In this document: positions 1 to 10,788 of the stretch, one piece after another
How positions within the stretch are numbered: position 1 is the stretch's first letter
Layout of the letters: the number at the start of each line of letters is the position of its first letter
Assembly (NCBI RefSeq): GCF_013402815.2
Contig: NZ_CP058601.1
Span: 2,976,001-3,040,000, forward strand
From: Natrinema halophilum
GTDB taxonomy: Archaea > Halobacteriota > Halobacteria > Halobacteriales > Natrialbaceae
DNA length: 64,000 nucleotides
Reading direction: 5' to 3'
Translations under genes and position numbers: made by a program
The notes under the pieces: generated by a model
The model's database searches: none
What the model saw: the letters and a program-made list of their open reading frames with translations, nothing else
What the model was told of the DNA's origin: nothing

Positions 1-1
1 G

Positions 2-1549
2 GCATTCCCGGACGAGGACAACGACCGGGTGCAGGACGACGACATCGATTACTGCGACGGAGGTCTGACGAACGATGCCCTCGTCGATGTCGAGGATCCG
101 CTCAGCGATGATCTGCGGACGAACGACGACGACACCGAACGGGGAGATCCGCTGATAAATTTCCACGGCATCAAGCCGGGTTACGGCGGTGAGGTAACGC
201 TCAGCTATCATATCTGTGACGAGCCCGGGAAGCTCACGCTCATAGCGGACGACGTCTCGGTCGACAAGAAACTCGCCCACCTCGCCCGGGCGCGCGTCTG
301 GTACGACGAGTTCGGCGGGATGAAACCACCGAACGGCGGGAACAACGGCACTTACATGCCGGTCACCGGTCCGGTGACCGAGGCGACGCCGAGGATCGAC
401 GATATCATCGTCACGGGTGACGATCCGCGGTTCGGAGGCGCTCGAAACTACGACTGCGACGACTACGAGGATCGACTCGACCGGTTCGAAGACGGTGATC
501 TCGAGGGATCTGAAGTGTTCGGCTCGGACTTCGAGGCCGGTGATATCGCAGAGGGATGTGCCACGATCACTGTCGACAGCCGGACCAGCGGGAGCGTCAC
601 ACTTTCGTCGGACGGTCCCGTTATGATCGTCAGCGTCAAGGGCGGCAACGAAGGTGAGCAGGTCTACGTCTTCGATGAACCCGTCATACTCGACGGTGCC
701 ACCTTCTCGACGCCTACCGGTCAGGGTATCAGTAACATCGACGTCTGTTGCGCCGAGAACGGCGACAACGGCAACGGCCACGACAATCGGGGAGACAACG
801 TCTATCAAGAGTACGAGCCGATCATCGTCCAGGGATCGCTCAAAAAAGTACTCCACAGACTCGAGAAGGGCGTCCACATCTCGGGCGATCCGTACGTCGC
901 CGGCCCCTTCGACCGGGACGGTATCCACTACTACGGGTACCCGCGCGTCAACACGAGCGACTGCGAGGTCGCTTCGGCCGACGAGTACGTCCCACAGTGG
1001 ATCACGGTGGAAAACATCGAAGAGTTCGTCGACGGGAAGAAGGTCGAGAAGATCGTCGACAGCGAGAACGTCGACGACCTCGGCGACTGTATTTCCCACC
1101 TCGGCGACGGCGTCGAGTTGTGCATCGACGGCGTCGGCCACGTGGCGATGAACGAGGACAAGCCCCTTCCCGACCTCTGCATCGAGGTCACGAAGATTAT
1201 CACAGGTAAGAAGGGCAAACCGGTCGGCTTCGAGTGGAAGAGTAACCTGCCGATCTGCCGGATCGAGATTGCCAGCGGTAACCGGACGAAATTGAACGTC
1301 TTCGACCGTGCTCGAAAAGGTACCGCACTGGCACCGTTCTACGACGATACCGGTGACAATCACGGTCGGCGGCGTCCGATGACCGGCGTCCGCTTCGGCG
1401 TCTGCAGTGATCACGACGAGGACGATTGGTGCATCGAGAACTCTAACACCGGGTACATCGGCTTCGAGTGGTGGATCCCCAGGCATGTCGGTCTCAAAGA
1501 GAAAGGGAGTATCCAAGCCAACCTGGACTTCGTCGGGAAGTCCTGCTAA
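2..1549 (+). CDS. Secreted TasA/SipW-type haloarchaeal protein (5' partial)
   Basis: The reading frame is open from the window edge, so the N-terminus and any signal peptide lie upstream; the GTG at 29 is only the first internal start codon. The visible ~515 residues are acidic, with about 20 cysteines. The segment with HGIKPGYGGEVTLSYHIC followed by LTLIADD and ARVWYDEFGG resembles the haloarchaeal proteins with SipW-dependent-type signals (TasA/camelysin-like), in which a 'KPGD.GEV..SLH.C' strand precedes 'R V W Y D'. Such proteins are exported and thought to be surface or matrix proteins. The C-terminal half (CSDHDEDDW, GFEWWIPRHVG) looks like a second beta-rich domain. No partner gene is visible downstream. 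Family assignment is by motif only. Confidence 0.65.
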   Translation, partial: AFPDEDNDRVQDDDIDYCDGGLTNDALVDVEDPLSDDLRTNDDDTERGDPLINFHGIKPGYGGEVTLSYHICDEPGKLTLIADDVSVDKKLAHLARARVWYDEFGGMKPPNGGNNGTYMPVTGPVTEATPRIDDIIVTGDDPRFGGARNYDCDDYEDRLDRFEDGDLEGSEVFGSDFEAGDIAEGCATITVDSRTSGSVTLSSDGPVMIVSVKGGNEGEQVYVFDEPVILDGATFSTPTGQGISNIDVCCAENGDNGNGHDNRGDNVYQEYEPIIVQGSLKKVLHRLEKGVHISGDPYVAGPFDRDGIHYYGYPRVNTSDCEVASADEYVPQWITVENIEEFVDGKKVEKIVDSENVDDLGDCISHLGDGVELCIDGVGHVAMNEDKPLPDLCIEVTKIITGKKGKPVGFEWKSNLPICRIEIASGNRTKLNVFDRARKGTALAPFYDDTGDNHGRRRPMTGVRFGVCSDHDEDDWCIENSNTGYIGFEWWIPRHVGLKEKGSIQANLDFVGKSC

Positions 1550-1648
1550 CTCTCAGGGTATGGACTCAGTCACCACCGACAACGCGGGCGACACGATCCG
1601 TGCGGTCAGAGTGTCCCCTGTCCGCCCGAACAATATTCGTATACCCAA

Positions 1649-2011
1649 CTACCGTGACCGGTCTACAGTCGCATCTCGAACCCGGATCTCTCCGCCACTT
1701 CGAACGCCGACGTCGACCCCTTCGTAGGGAAACCACACCTGGTGAGTCCCGGAATCGGTCAGTTGAGCGTTCTCAATTAGGGAATCGAGCGCATCCGGGT
1801 CGACGTGCTCGTACAGCGGTCGCAGGTTGCCGGGATCCTCCCCGAGAACGGCGGCAACCGCGGTGACGACGGCTTCGCTCGCTCGTTCGTCGGCGGGGTC
1901 GAACGTCGCGATGCATCTGACTGGCTGCGATTCCGTTTCGTCCGTCGAATCGTTCGTGGAGGGCACGAACGACGGTACGAAGGGCGGCCCGGTAGCCCCT
2001 TTCCTGCTCAT
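1649..2011 (-). CDS. HalOD1 output-domain protein
   Basis: A 120-aa acidic protein. Residues ~45-115 fit the haloarchaeal output domain HalOD1: an alpha segment (ASEAVVTAVAAVLGEDP), then PLYEHVDPDALDSLIEN, then a beta pair around VWFPYEGVDVGV. HalOD1 domains occur alone or behind receiver and PAS domains and are presumed signalling outputs; no biochemical role is established. The N-terminal ~28 residues are low complexity (Ser/Thr/Pro) and the true start could be further in. The gene stands alone between the secreted protein gene and pcna. Confidence 0.7.
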   Translation of the reverse strand: MSRKGATGPPFVPSFVPSTNDSTDETESQPVRCIATFDPADERASEAVVTAVAAVLGEDPGNLRPLYEHVDPDALDSLIENAQLTDSGTHQVWFPYEGVDVGVRSGGEIRVRDATVDRSR

Positions 2012-2106
2012 GTCCTCTTTTTAAGCCATCCGAACCGACGGATATCTCGAGAGAACGCGGTTGCAGCCGAGCAGAACTACCGACAATGGAGAGCGTCTTC
2101 GACCCG

Positions 2107-2850
2107 TCAGTCGCTCTGGATTCGCGGTGCGAGCATGTAGGTAACCTGTCCCTGCCCCTCCGCGAAGCCGAAGTAGATTTTGACGGGGAACTCCTCGCCG
2201 AGATCGAGCGTAACCTCGGTATCCGAGGGGATCGCCTTGTTCATGTCTTTGAGGTAATCGAGCGAGAACAGCGAGTGTGCGGGACCGACCTGCAGATCGA
2301 TCAGGTCCGTTTCCGTTAGTTCGAGGTGGACGTCGTCGGTGTCGCCCTCCGCGTCGACGTAGAAATACTCCTCGTTCTCGTCGACGCCGAGTGCGATGTG
2401 GTCGGACACCATGTCAGCGGCCGTCACCGACCGGTTGACGTCTTTCCCCTCGAGAATGACCTCTGCGGGAAGATCGAGGTCCGGAATGTCCGGCTCCTGG
2501 CGGATCGAATCGGGGTCGATGAGCGCGAGCGTGTACTCGAGTCCGTCGATCTGGATGTGGAGTTTCCGTGTCTCTTCGTCGAGTTCGATCTGGATGAGCT
2601 GGCCGGATTCGGCCATGCCAGCGATGTCTTCCAGTCGCGAGAGGTCGACGCCGATCAGCCCGCCGTCAGCTTCGTAGGACTCGAACGCAGCCGAATCGAG
2701 CGAGAGGTCGACCATCCCGACGTTCGCGGGGTCGACGGCCCGGATTTCGAGGCCGTCCTCCTCGAGGTGGATTTTGCACTCGTCGACCAGCACGCTCACC
2801 GAGTCGAGCGCGCTGGTGAGCGTTTCGGCGCTCACGATGGCCTTGAACAT
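2107..2850 (-). CDS. pcn: DNA polymerase sliding clamp PCNA
   Basis: A 247-aa clamp. The start at 2850 gives [16 protein letters not shown], the usual haloarchaeal N-terminus and length; a longer in-frame extension to 2931 is ignored for that reason. PCNA hallmarks are the N-terminal domain ([26 protein letters not shown]), the interdomain loop (residues ~115-130) and the C-terminal strand ([22 protein letters not shown]). It forms a ring around DNA and tethers polymerases, ligase and FEN1. It is divergent from the asparaginase gene with ~180 bp between starts. A single, intact, conserved replication gene. Confidence 0.98.
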   Translation of the reverse strand: MFKAIVSAETLTSALDSVSVLVDECKIHLEEDGLEIRAVDPANVGMVDLSLDSAAFESYEADGGLIGVDLSRLEDIAGMAESGQLIQIELDEETRKLHIQIDGLEYTLALIDPDSIRQEPDIPDLDLPAEVILEGKDVNRSVTAADMVSDHIALGVDENEEYFYVDAEGDTDDVHLELTETDLIDLQVGPAHSLFSLDYLKDMNKAIPSDTEVTLDLGEEFPVKIYFGFAEGQGQVTYMLAPRIQSD

Positions 2851-3032
2851 ATAGGTCGCCGTACGAACGGTTGCCATAAAAAGGCACCCTTTACGCACGG
2901 CCGCGGCTCGTTCGGTGGTGCCGACCGACACGATCGGACGCGTTCCGTTCCGGAAACGGCATCGACCGCGTTTTACCCCCGGAAGGCTGCGGTGTTTTGA
3001 GGATGCCGACGGTAGGTTCCTGTACGAACGCC

Positions 3033-4004
3033 ATGCACGTAACCGTACTCAGCACGGGTGGCACGATCGCCAGTACCGACGGCGACGATGGTGCGTCTCC
3101 GACCAAACGGGGCAGCGAACTCGTCGGCGCGGTCCCGGCGCTGGAAGCGTACGCCGACGTCGACGTCGACCAGGTCGCGCAGGTGCCGAGCTTCGAGATG
3201 GACGCCGAGACGCTCGAGTCGATCGGCGAACGAGTCCGCGAACTCGACGGGAACCACGGGGTCGACGCGGTGGTCATCACCCACGGCACGGATACGATGG
3301 AAGAAACCGCATACTATCTCGACGCCGCGATCCAGCCCGAGATACCGGTTTTCGTGACCGGCGCACAACGCCGTCCGGACGAGTACAGTCCGGACGGTCC
3401 GTCGAACCTTCTCACGGCGTTTCGAGCCGCCGACGCGTTCTCCGCTCACGACGGCAGCGGCGTTTTCGTGGCGTTCAACGAGGCGGTTCACGCCGCGCGT
3501 CACGTCACGAAGACCCACACCTCGAAGCTCGAGGCGTTTCGTTCCGTCGGCCCGGGCCCCGTCGCCACCGTCGATCGGACCGGCGTCGCGCTCCACCGGC
3601 CGCCTGAGGGAGAATCGGACCACGTCTCGAACGCCTCGTTGGAGGCGGACGTCTACACGATCAAGAGCGGGAGTGCCGTCACGGGCGATCTGATCGATGC
3701 GGCCGTAGAGCGAGGCGCGGACGGACTCGTCGTCGAAGGAACGGGTCTCGGGAACGTGACGACCGGAATCGGAACCGGCGTCCGAGACGCCATCGATCAG
3801 GGGGTTCCAGTCGTGATCACGTCTCGCTGTCTCGAGGGTCGACTTGCACCCGTCTACGGCGGCGTCGGCGGCGGCGAAACGTTGCGGGAGCACGGGGTGA
3901 TCTTCGCGAGCGATTTGCCGGCCCAGAAAGCTCGTATCAAACTGATGCTGGCGCTCGCCGCATACGATACAGCCGAAGAGATTCGGCAGGTGTTTGCCGG
4001 CTGA
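3033..4004 (+). CDS. ansA: L-asparaginase (type I/II family)
   Basis: A 323-aa asparaginase/glutaminase-family hydrolase that deamidates asparagine to aspartate. The first catalytic Thr lies in LSTGGTIAS near the N-terminus, and the second signature is [13 protein letters not shown] (catalytic Thr and Asp). [21 protein letters not shown] is also typical. It lacks the N-terminal extension of the related GatD tRNA amidotransferase subunit, so a free asparaginase is the better call. The start at 3033 gives [10 protein letters not shown]. An ATG at 3003 lies ~28 bp after a TTTTA element at 2971 and could be a leaderless alternative start. No signal peptide, so cytoplasmic. Confidence 0.9.
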   Translation: MHVTVLSTGGTIASTDGDDGASPTKRGSELVGAVPALEAYADVDVDQVAQVPSFEMDAETLESIGERVRELDGNHGVDAVVITHGTDTMEETAYYLDAAIQPEIPVFVTGAQRRPDEYSPDGPSNLLTAFRAADAFSAHDGSGVFVAFNEAVHAARHVTKTHTSKLEAFRSVGPGPVATVDRTGVALHRPPEGESDHVSNASLEADVYTIKSGSAVTGDLIDAAVERGADGLVVEGTGLGNVTTGIGTGVRDAIDQGVPVVITSRCLEGRLAPVYGGVGGGETLREHGVIFASDLPAQKARIKLMLALAAYDTAEEIRQVFAG

Positions 4005-4016
4005 CCAGACGGTATC

Positions 4017-4126
4017 ATAGTAGTCGTTGAACGTCATTGCACACCCCGCTCGCGAATTCGGGGCCAGCGAGCACTCGCTGGCCGCAGTCGGTCGAGCGGT
4101 GGGTAAATCGTTTCAACGACTACTAT
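4017..4126. mobile_element. MITE-like hairpin element, copy 1
   Basis: Non-coding 110-bp element with near-perfect terminal inverted repeats: ATAGTAGTCGTTGAACG on the left, and the reverse complement of ATAGTAGTCGTTGAAACG on the right. The centre holds a perfect 10-bp stem, GGCCAGCGAG/CTCGCTGGCC (4052-4073). Copies 2 (7985-8094) and 3 (18805-18913) share its layout. It sits between the asparaginase and deacetylase genes. It has no transposase, so it would be mobilised in trans, if at all. Confidence 0.8.
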
Positions 4127-4147
4127 AGAAAACAAATGGGCGGTCGC

Positions 4148-5047
4148 TCAAACGTAGTCGCCCTCGCTCTCGTAGACTGCTGGATCGTCATCGTACTTCC
4201 GAGCGATCGTTTCCAGCGTCTCGAATTCGGCGTCCTCGTGGCTCTCGACGTACTGGATAAACTCCTCGAGGTGGGAGATCATGTGTGGAAGTCCGTGGAG
4301 GTCCGGATGGATGGTGAACGTGTACACGCCCGCGCCCCGCCGATCGTAGAGAAAGTCGAACTGCCGTCTGTAGTACTGGTCGTACATCATCTTCGGGTCC
4401 TTGTATCCGGCGTGGTAGAGCGGCTGTTTGATGAACAACATCGGCGGGATGTCGTCACGGTACCAGCTGATCGGAATCTCGATCACGTCGGTCTCCTCGC
4501 CGTACTCGTACGGTTCCATCCACGTCTCGGGGTCCTGATCGTACTGGATCGGCGTCCAGTCGTCCCCCTTGCGCATCCGGCCGGGTTCGAACGCACGTTC
4601 CATCAGACTACTGTCGTAGAGAAAGCCGTGCTGCTCGACTAGTTCGGGCGTATTTTCGCTAAACTCCCACCAGCTCGCACGGTGGCCGACCGGCTCTTCT
4701 CCGGTTACGTCTTCGATCAAGTCGATCGAAACCTGCAGTATCTCGTTTTCCTGCTCGCGCGAGAGATCGGTGGGATTCTCGTGTGAGTACCCGTGGACGC
4801 CGAGTTCGTGTCCAGCGGCCGCGACCTCCTCGACCTCGTCGCGGAACGTATCGATCGTGTGCCCCGGCACGTACCACGAGGTCGTCACGTCCTGATCCTC
4901 GAAGAGCTGCAACAGGCGAGGAATCCCTTCGTTCCCCGCGGAGAGTCCGCGCGACAGGTCCGCGGGCGAGTCCGAACCGCCGTACGAGCCTAACCAGCCG
5001 GCGACGCAGTCCGCATCGACACCTATTGCCACGTCAATTTCTCCCAT
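4148..5047 (-). CDS. Polysaccharide deacetylase (NodB/PuuE-like)
   Basis: A 299-aa cytoplasmic protein of the carbohydrate esterase 4 fold. Visible motifs are IDVAIGVDADCVAGW (motif 1 region, metal/catalytic Asp), HELGVHGYSHENP (motif 2, H-x-x-x-H metal ligands), GHRASWWEFS (motif 3, R-x-P-like position with Ala replacing Pro) and FTIHPDLHG (motif 5 His). The HPDLHG ending and the lack of a signal peptide resemble the PuuE-like allantoinase/peptidoglycan-deacetylase-related branch rather than secreted chitin deacetylases, so the substrate is unknown. The gene stands alone; MITE copy 1 lies just past its 3' end. Confidence 0.85.
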   Translation of the reverse strand: MGEIDVAIGVDADCVAGWLGSYGGSDSPADLSRGLSAGNEGIPRLLQLFEDQDVTTSWYVPGHTIDTFRDEVEEVAAAGHELGVHGYSHENPTDLSREQENEILQVSIDLIEDVTGEEPVGHRASWWEFSENTPELVEQHGFLYDSSLMERAFEPGRMRKGDDWTPIQYDQDPETWMEPYEYGEETDVIEIPISWYRDDIPPMLFIKQPLYHAGYKDPKMMYDQYYRRQFDFLYDRRGAGVYTFTIHPDLHGLPHMISHLEEFIQYVESHEDAEFETLETIARKYDDDPAVYESEGDYV

Positions 5048-5314
5048 GATAACACCGGTCTGGCCTACGACCGGGAACCCAATAGAGGCCCCTTCTCGCG
5101 GAGATAGTTTCCTATTCGAACGATTGATGAAAATAACGCGAGGCGGACGGTGTATGGATCTGATGCTATTCTCTGAAGGTCACCGAGACACGGACGAGCT
5201 CGTCGAATCGATTCGAGACAGGCTGATCGACGCGACATCGACGCGGCGTTCTACCGATCGGGAGGTGATCGGACTGACTCGCGTCGGGCCGACGGAACCC
5301 GCTCTCACAGAAAT

Positions 5315-6703
<1,389 letters not shown>

Positions 6704-6888
6704 CAGTTCGGTTTCCGCCGGATGAAGAAAACCCCGTAGCGGACTTGTATCGTGTCTTCCGATTGAGCATCGTACCGATGCGGACCATCCGATGTGCCTT
6801 TCCGGGTCGACCACGTCTCAGTTGATATGAACGCGAATTCGCAGGCAGTCCCCATCCGGAACATATCAATGAATTTGGTGGGGTACGC

Positions 6889-7710
6889 ATGACGGGTCGA
6901 GACCACTACTACAACAAAGCGAAACAGGAGGGCTATCGCTCTCGAGCGGCCTACAAGCTCAAACAGCTCGACGACCTCGAGAACGTCATTTCACGCGGCG
7001 ATACCGTCGTCGACCTGGGTGCGGCCCCCGGCGGCTGGCTCGAAGTCGCCGCCGAAGAAGTCGGCCCGCAGGGGAACGTGATCGGCGTCGATTTCCAGCG
7101 GATCAAAGATTTCGAGGATCACGACAACGTCGAGACGCTCCGCGGGGACATGACCGAGGAGAAGACGCGAGACCGGGTTATCGACGCGGCGGGCGGCTCT
7201 GCCGATCGGGCGGGTGCTGCCGATTCGGAGCGAGCAGGCGGGCCCGTGGACGTCGTCCTCTCCGACATGGCGCCAAACATGTCCGGCGAGTATTCGCTCG
7301 ATCAGGCCCGTTCGCTCCACCTTGCACGGCAGGCCTTCGAGACCGCACTCGAACTCCTCGACAGCGGTGGCGACTTCGTCGTGAAGGTCTTCGAAGGGCC
7401 GGACGTCGACGACTTCCGGGCCGACGTCGAAGCGGAGTTCCAGTACGTCCGGGCTACCTCGCCGAAGGCTAGCCGCGACGAATCGTCCGAGGTCTACTTC
7501 ATCGGGAAGGGCCGGCTCACCGCCTCGGTGCGGCCAGGCGACGAACTCGAGGTCGAGATTATCGACGTGGGTGGCGAAGGGGACGGCATCGCCTCGGTCG
7601 ACGGCTACCGGCTGTTCGTCCCGGACACCGAAGAAGGCGAGATCGTCACCGTTCGCGTCGAGGACGTCAAGCCGAACTTCGGGTTCGCACGGCGACTCGA
7701 CGGGAAGTGA
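6889..7710 (+). CDS. rlmE: 23S rRNA 2'-O-uridine methyltransferase RlmE with TRAM domain
   Basis: A 273-aa protein with two parts. Residues 1-205 are an FtsJ/RrmJ methyltransferase: substrate-contact segment YYNKAKQEGYRSRAAYKL, SAM loop VVDLGAAPGGW, VVLSDMAPNMSG (catalytic Asp) and FVVKVFEG (catalytic Lys). Residues ~210-270 form a TRAM RNA-binding domain (GDELEVEIIDVGGEGDGIASVDGYRLFV). The TRAM fusion is typical of haloarchaeal RlmE. It methylates the A-loop uridine of 23S rRNA. It is followed by a convergent RHH gene. The acidic insert around residues 103-118 is ordinary halophilic adaptation. Confidence 0.95.
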   Translation: MTGRDHYYNKAKQEGYRSRAAYKLKQLDDLENVISRGDTVVDLGAAPGGWLEVAAEEVGPQGNVIGVDFQRIKDFEDHDNVETLRGDMTEEKTRDRVIDAAGGSADRAGAADSERAGGPVDVVLSDMAPNMSGEYSLDQARSLHLARQAFETALELLDSGGDFVVKVFEGPDVDDFRADVEAEFQYVRATSPKASRDESSEVYFIGKGRLTASVRPGDELEVEIIDVGGEGDGIASVDGYRLFVPDTEEGEIVTVRVEDVKPNFGFARRLDGK

Positions 7711-7722
7711 GCCACCGAGTGG

Positions 7723-7899
7723 TTACCCGTCGCTCTCGAGGCGATCGTGACGCTCGTCGATCTCGTCCAATATATCCAGGGTTTTGCGGATCGACGCACG
7801 GATCGCATCGCTGCGATTGACGAACTTTCCGTCGTCCCCGACGTGGTCGTCCAGATCATCGAGGAGTTCCTGCGGGATTTCGACGCTAATCTTGGGCAT
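7723..7899 (-). CDS. Ribbon-helix-helix (CopG/MetJ-type) regulator, 58 aa
   Basis: A small gene below usual ORF-length cut-offs. The protein begins MPKISVEIPQELLDDLDD and continues FVNRSDAIRASIRKTLDIL, ending in a charged tail. The N-terminal beta strand, the 'NRSDAIRASIRK' helix and the overall length match the ribbon-helix-helix DNA-binding fold, which works as a dimer. Start ATG at 7899, stop TAA at 7723. Its 3' end is 13 bp from that of rlmE (convergent). It has no toxin-like partner, so a transcription regulator is likelier than an antitoxin. Confidence 0.85.
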   Translation of the reverse strand: MPKISVEIPQELLDDLDDHVGDDGKFVNRSDAIRASIRKTLDILDEIDERHDRLESDG

Positions 7900-7984
7900 C
7901 AGTCTGGGTGCTCGTTCGCATGCGCCTCCCTTAAGCCGTCGGCTCGAGGCGCATCACGCCCCCGCCCGATGCACGGGGCTCTCT

Positions 7985-8094
7985 ATAGTAGTCGCTGAAC
8001 GTCATTGCACACCCCGCTCGCGAATTCGCGGCCAGCGAGTACGCGCTGGCCACAGCAGCGCAAGCGGTGGGGACATCGTTTCAACGACTACTAT
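7985..8094. mobile_element. MITE-like hairpin element, copy 2
   Basis: 110 bp, the same length as copy 1. It has ATAGTAGTCGCTGAACG on the left and the complementary ATAGTAGTCGTTGAAACG on the right. The central hairpin (GGCCAGCGAG/CGCGCTGGCC) has one mismatch. It lies in the 450-bp gap between the RHH gene and the zinc-ribbon protein gene; I see no gene in the rest of that gap. Confidence 0.8.
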
Positions 8095-8351
8095 AGCAGC
8101 TACTTCGATTCGGGGAGCTGTTCCCGGACCAGGGCAGTCGAGGGTTCGTTCGGTGCGGGACACCTCGAGTGCGTGGCCGATCACGGTGAGTGTGTAGGTT
8201 GTGCTGGTGTCACGGACCCGTACGGGAGAGGTCGCGGGGCGTAGTCGACGGCTAATTCGCGGGAACAGAACGGAATGCGACGGACCACGGCTTCTTTCTC
8301 TATAAGCAATATCTGAAGTATACTTATTATCCTTTGATTGAATACCCAAGT

Positions 8352-8990
8352 ATGTATCATCCGACACCCTATCACTGGCAAACCGACGACGGTCTCACGC
8401 ACGTATTCTACGACAACCACGTGCCTCCGGACACCGGATTCGGCTGGTCGAGTCTCTGTGATGCGATACGGGTCCCGATCGAAGGTGAGCACTTCGAGTT
8501 ACGCGAAGATGTGACGGCAGACGACATCACGTGTGGCCATTGTCTGAACCGACTCGACCGGCCATCGACTGATTTTGACGGTGATTCTATCGGGTGCGTA
8601 AACGGCTGCCTGGTTCTATTCGACAGGGACCAAGACGGCGTGATCGTTCGAGCCGAGTCGGTTTGTCGAACCGTGTTACACCATTCGATGCCGTTCGAGC
8701 CGGAGTCATTCACCGGGAATCTGAAAGACCAGTGCGAAGACGTCTGTCGCGAGTGCTGGGGGACGTACGTCGATCATCAGTGGACCGACGACGACGAGGG
8801 GGCGGAGTTACGTATCGACGTCTCGGGGGACGACGAACGCTCGGAGTACTTCGCGGCGAGTGCCGAACCGATCCAGGGTGATGACGGGGCGATACTGCAG
8901 TTGCAGAGTGAGAATGGGCTCGAGACGGAGATCGATCGCGAAGCGATCGAGTCGATCACGCTAACGCCGATGTGGGACATCGTCTACTGA
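8352..8990 (+). CDS. Hypothetical zinc-ribbon-like protein
   Basis: A 212-aa acidic protein of unknown function. Cysteines occur as two separated CxxC pairs (CGHC near residue 58, CREC near residue 132), suggesting one zinc site. The N-terminal MYHPTPYHWQTDDGLTHVF and the C-terminal IDREAIESITLTPMWDIVY are typical of small haloarchaeal orphan proteins. The start at 8352 is preferred because a TTATTAT box lies at 8324-8330, the right distance for a leaderless mRNA; an ATG at 8334 is an alternative. Expressed alone. Confidence 0.6.
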   Translation: MYHPTPYHWQTDDGLTHVFYDNHVPPDTGFGWSSLCDAIRVPIEGEHFELREDVTADDITCGHCLNRLDRPSTDFDGDSIGCVNGCLVLFDRDQDGVIVRAESVCRTVLHHSMPFEPESFTGNLKDQCEDVCRECWGTYVDHQWTDDDEGAELRIDVSGDDERSEYFAASAEPIQGDDGAILQLQSENGLETEIDREAIESITLTPMWDIVY

Positions 8991-9186
8991 AACCGCGAGC
9001 GTTGCTGACGACAACCGATCTACGGGATCTCTCTTTTGACGGCAATGTGGGAGAACGCGGTGATCGTGCTGTAGAACAGCGCGAATGTGACGGAGCTCGA
9101 CGTTCGACAAGCGAGGGATCGTGACCGAGCAAGATGGACGCGCTGGTAACGACGGCGCATCAGGGGTATCGTGTCTTCGAAACTGA

Positions 9187-9933
9187 CTACGGAACGTTCG
9201 CCAATCGTTCTTCGAGTTCCTCCGTCGTCGTCCACGAAAAGCACTGGTTCACTGATTCGAGATGGACGAGGGAATCGGTTATCACGCCGCTATACGACGG
9301 CGTGCGACCGCCGAGTTCGGACTCCAGATACGATTCGAGATCCTGCGTCGAGATGTCCAGCCCGTGGTCACGAGCGCGTTCGGCGAGCGCATCAAGTTCC
9401 TCGTCGAGGTCATCAGCACGATATGCCAGTTCGACCGCCCGAGCGAGGATCGCGTCTTGCGTTGTGAGCAGGGAGTCATCATCGTAGTGCTCCTCTCGTG
9501 CCCGAGGGAAGAGGTACGTGCGGTCGAGCAGCGCCGGGCGTTCAACGCGTCCAAACTCGGCGACCGCCCCACCAGTGTCGTGTTCAAGAATCAACGGAAT
9601 CGAATCCGCGTAGAGAGCGTGGAGAAAGAACTTCACTTTGAGGCCGGGGATCTCATCCGACACCTCGAGGTCGGGCTGGGTGGCGAGGATGTACGCGTAG
9701 GCATCGTGTCGATGGTTCAGCACGTCGAGCGCCTCATCGAGACGATATTTGAACGGTGATTCGTAACTGCCCAGCACGAAATACGTCGAATGTGGGCCAA
9801 AGAGGTGCTCGTGTCGCTCTCGCATATACGAGAGGAGTCGTTCGCTATCTATTGGGTCGAGTTCGAGGCCATAGAGAACGTCGTTTACGATGTAGTCGGT
9901 ACGTTCTTCGGTGGTCTCCGGTATGTCCGCCAT
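9187..9933 (-). CDS. Unknown protein with a possible nucleoside-deoxyribosyltransferase/TIR-like core
   Basis: A 248-aa protein. Residues ~45-150 read as an alpha/beta core: YFVLGSYESPFKYRLDEALDVL (strand then helix), then DAYAYILATQP, then KFFLHALYADSIPLILEHDTGGAVAEFG. The last segment, a strand ending in a GG followed by an acidic helix, recalls nucleotide-processing Rossmann-like folds such as 2-deoxyribosyltransferases. That is inference from pattern only. The C-terminal ~100 residues are helical and acidic. Start ATG at 9933. It is divergent from a winged-helix gene 100 bp away, and the two may be co-regulated. Confidence 0.55.
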   Translation of the reverse strand: MADIPETTEERTDYIVNDVLYGLELDPIDSERLLSYMRERHEHLFGPHSTYFVLGSYESPFKYRLDEALDVLNHRHDAYAYILATQPDLEVSDEIPGLKVKFFLHALYADSIPLILEHDTGGAVAEFGRVERPALLDRTYLFPRAREEHYDDDSLLTTQDAILARAVELAYRADDLDEELDALAERARDHGLDISTQDLESYLESELGGRTPSYSGVITDSLVHLESVNQCFSWTTTEELEERLANVP

Positions 9934-10034
9934 ACTAACCAATAAGGAAATACTGGCCAATAACCACACTGGTCTAACGTAGAGAAGTCAATCCTGTCTG
10001 TTTATGTGATCCGCCATCGTAGGTCCAGTTGACA

Positions 10035-10508
10035 ATGGCCGACATCTCCTCGCATTCCAAAGCCGACAACGAGGAAAACCCGTTAGATCGGCAGCGTGAG
10101 TTGATGGAACTCCTGTCACAGGAAACTCGACACAGCATCATTCAGTCGCTCGTTGGGCACCCGAAAACCCTCGCGTCAGCGGATGAAATCAACCATTTCG
10201 TCCCAAGCAAATCGAAAAAAACCGTCGAAGAGCAACTGGACGTGCTCGTCGAAGCAGACATCCTCGCAATCTACGAGTATCCCCCAAACAGGGAAAAACG
10301 CGGCTTGCCGTGGAAATTCTACGGCTTCACAAAGTATGGTGCCGACATCCTCGGGGACTTCAACTATCTCAAGGGCGTCCCAATGGCGCGAGCTGTCCAC
10401 CAGAAAACGCGAAAACCCGAGAAAATTGAGCGCCACGAAACCGCCCCACGACCACCCCTTCCCGAACCGGTTCGTGCGACATTCCGCCTCGACGAAGAAG
10501 CGGAATAA
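10035..10508 (+). CDS. Winged-helix DNA-binding protein
   Basis: A 157-aa protein (start ATG 10035). Residues ~15-110 form an ArsR/MarR-like winged helix: LMELLSQETRHSIIQSLVGHP, then SADEINHFVPSKSKKTVEEQLDVLVEADIL (recognition helix), then IYEYPPNREKRGLPWKFYGFTKYG (wing). The C-terminal 40 residues are basic/proline-rich, then acidic. Haloarchaeal members sit beside the regulated gene; here the likely partner is the divergent unknown gene at 9187-9933. TnpB element 2 follows ~165 bp downstream. Confidence 0.7.
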   Translation: MADISSHSKADNEENPLDRQRELMELLSQETRHSIIQSLVGHPKTLASADEINHFVPSKSKKTVEEQLDVLVEADILAIYEYPPNREKRGLPWKFYGFTKYGADILGDFNYLKGVPMARAVHQKTRKPEKIERHETAPRPPLPEPVRATFRLDEEAE

Positions 10509-10788
10509 CGGCGAACATCTGCAACGGGGAGTCTCTCAGCGGCCAGTTCGTAGCTCCAATGATCGACCGATTCGGCCCAGATTGTCCAGACCTGCCGAAA
10601 TCGGGGTCCTGACTCTATCCTCTCTATTCGGCACGCCGTTCTTGACAGCTATCTTTCTGCGAGGAGAGAATTCCGTCGTTTACGACGGGAGTGAATCCGA
10701 CAACCTTGACGCCAACCACCGCCGATGGCAGGCCGGATATTTAACGCTAATCCACACCATTAAGTTGGTTTATCTACATAGGCTATGT

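Noticed and set aside
10153-10788. N-terminal extension of the second TnpB
   Set aside because: The frame crosses the winged-helix gene and the element's left hairpin; the extension is Ser/Arg-rich and the TnpB fold begins at 10789.
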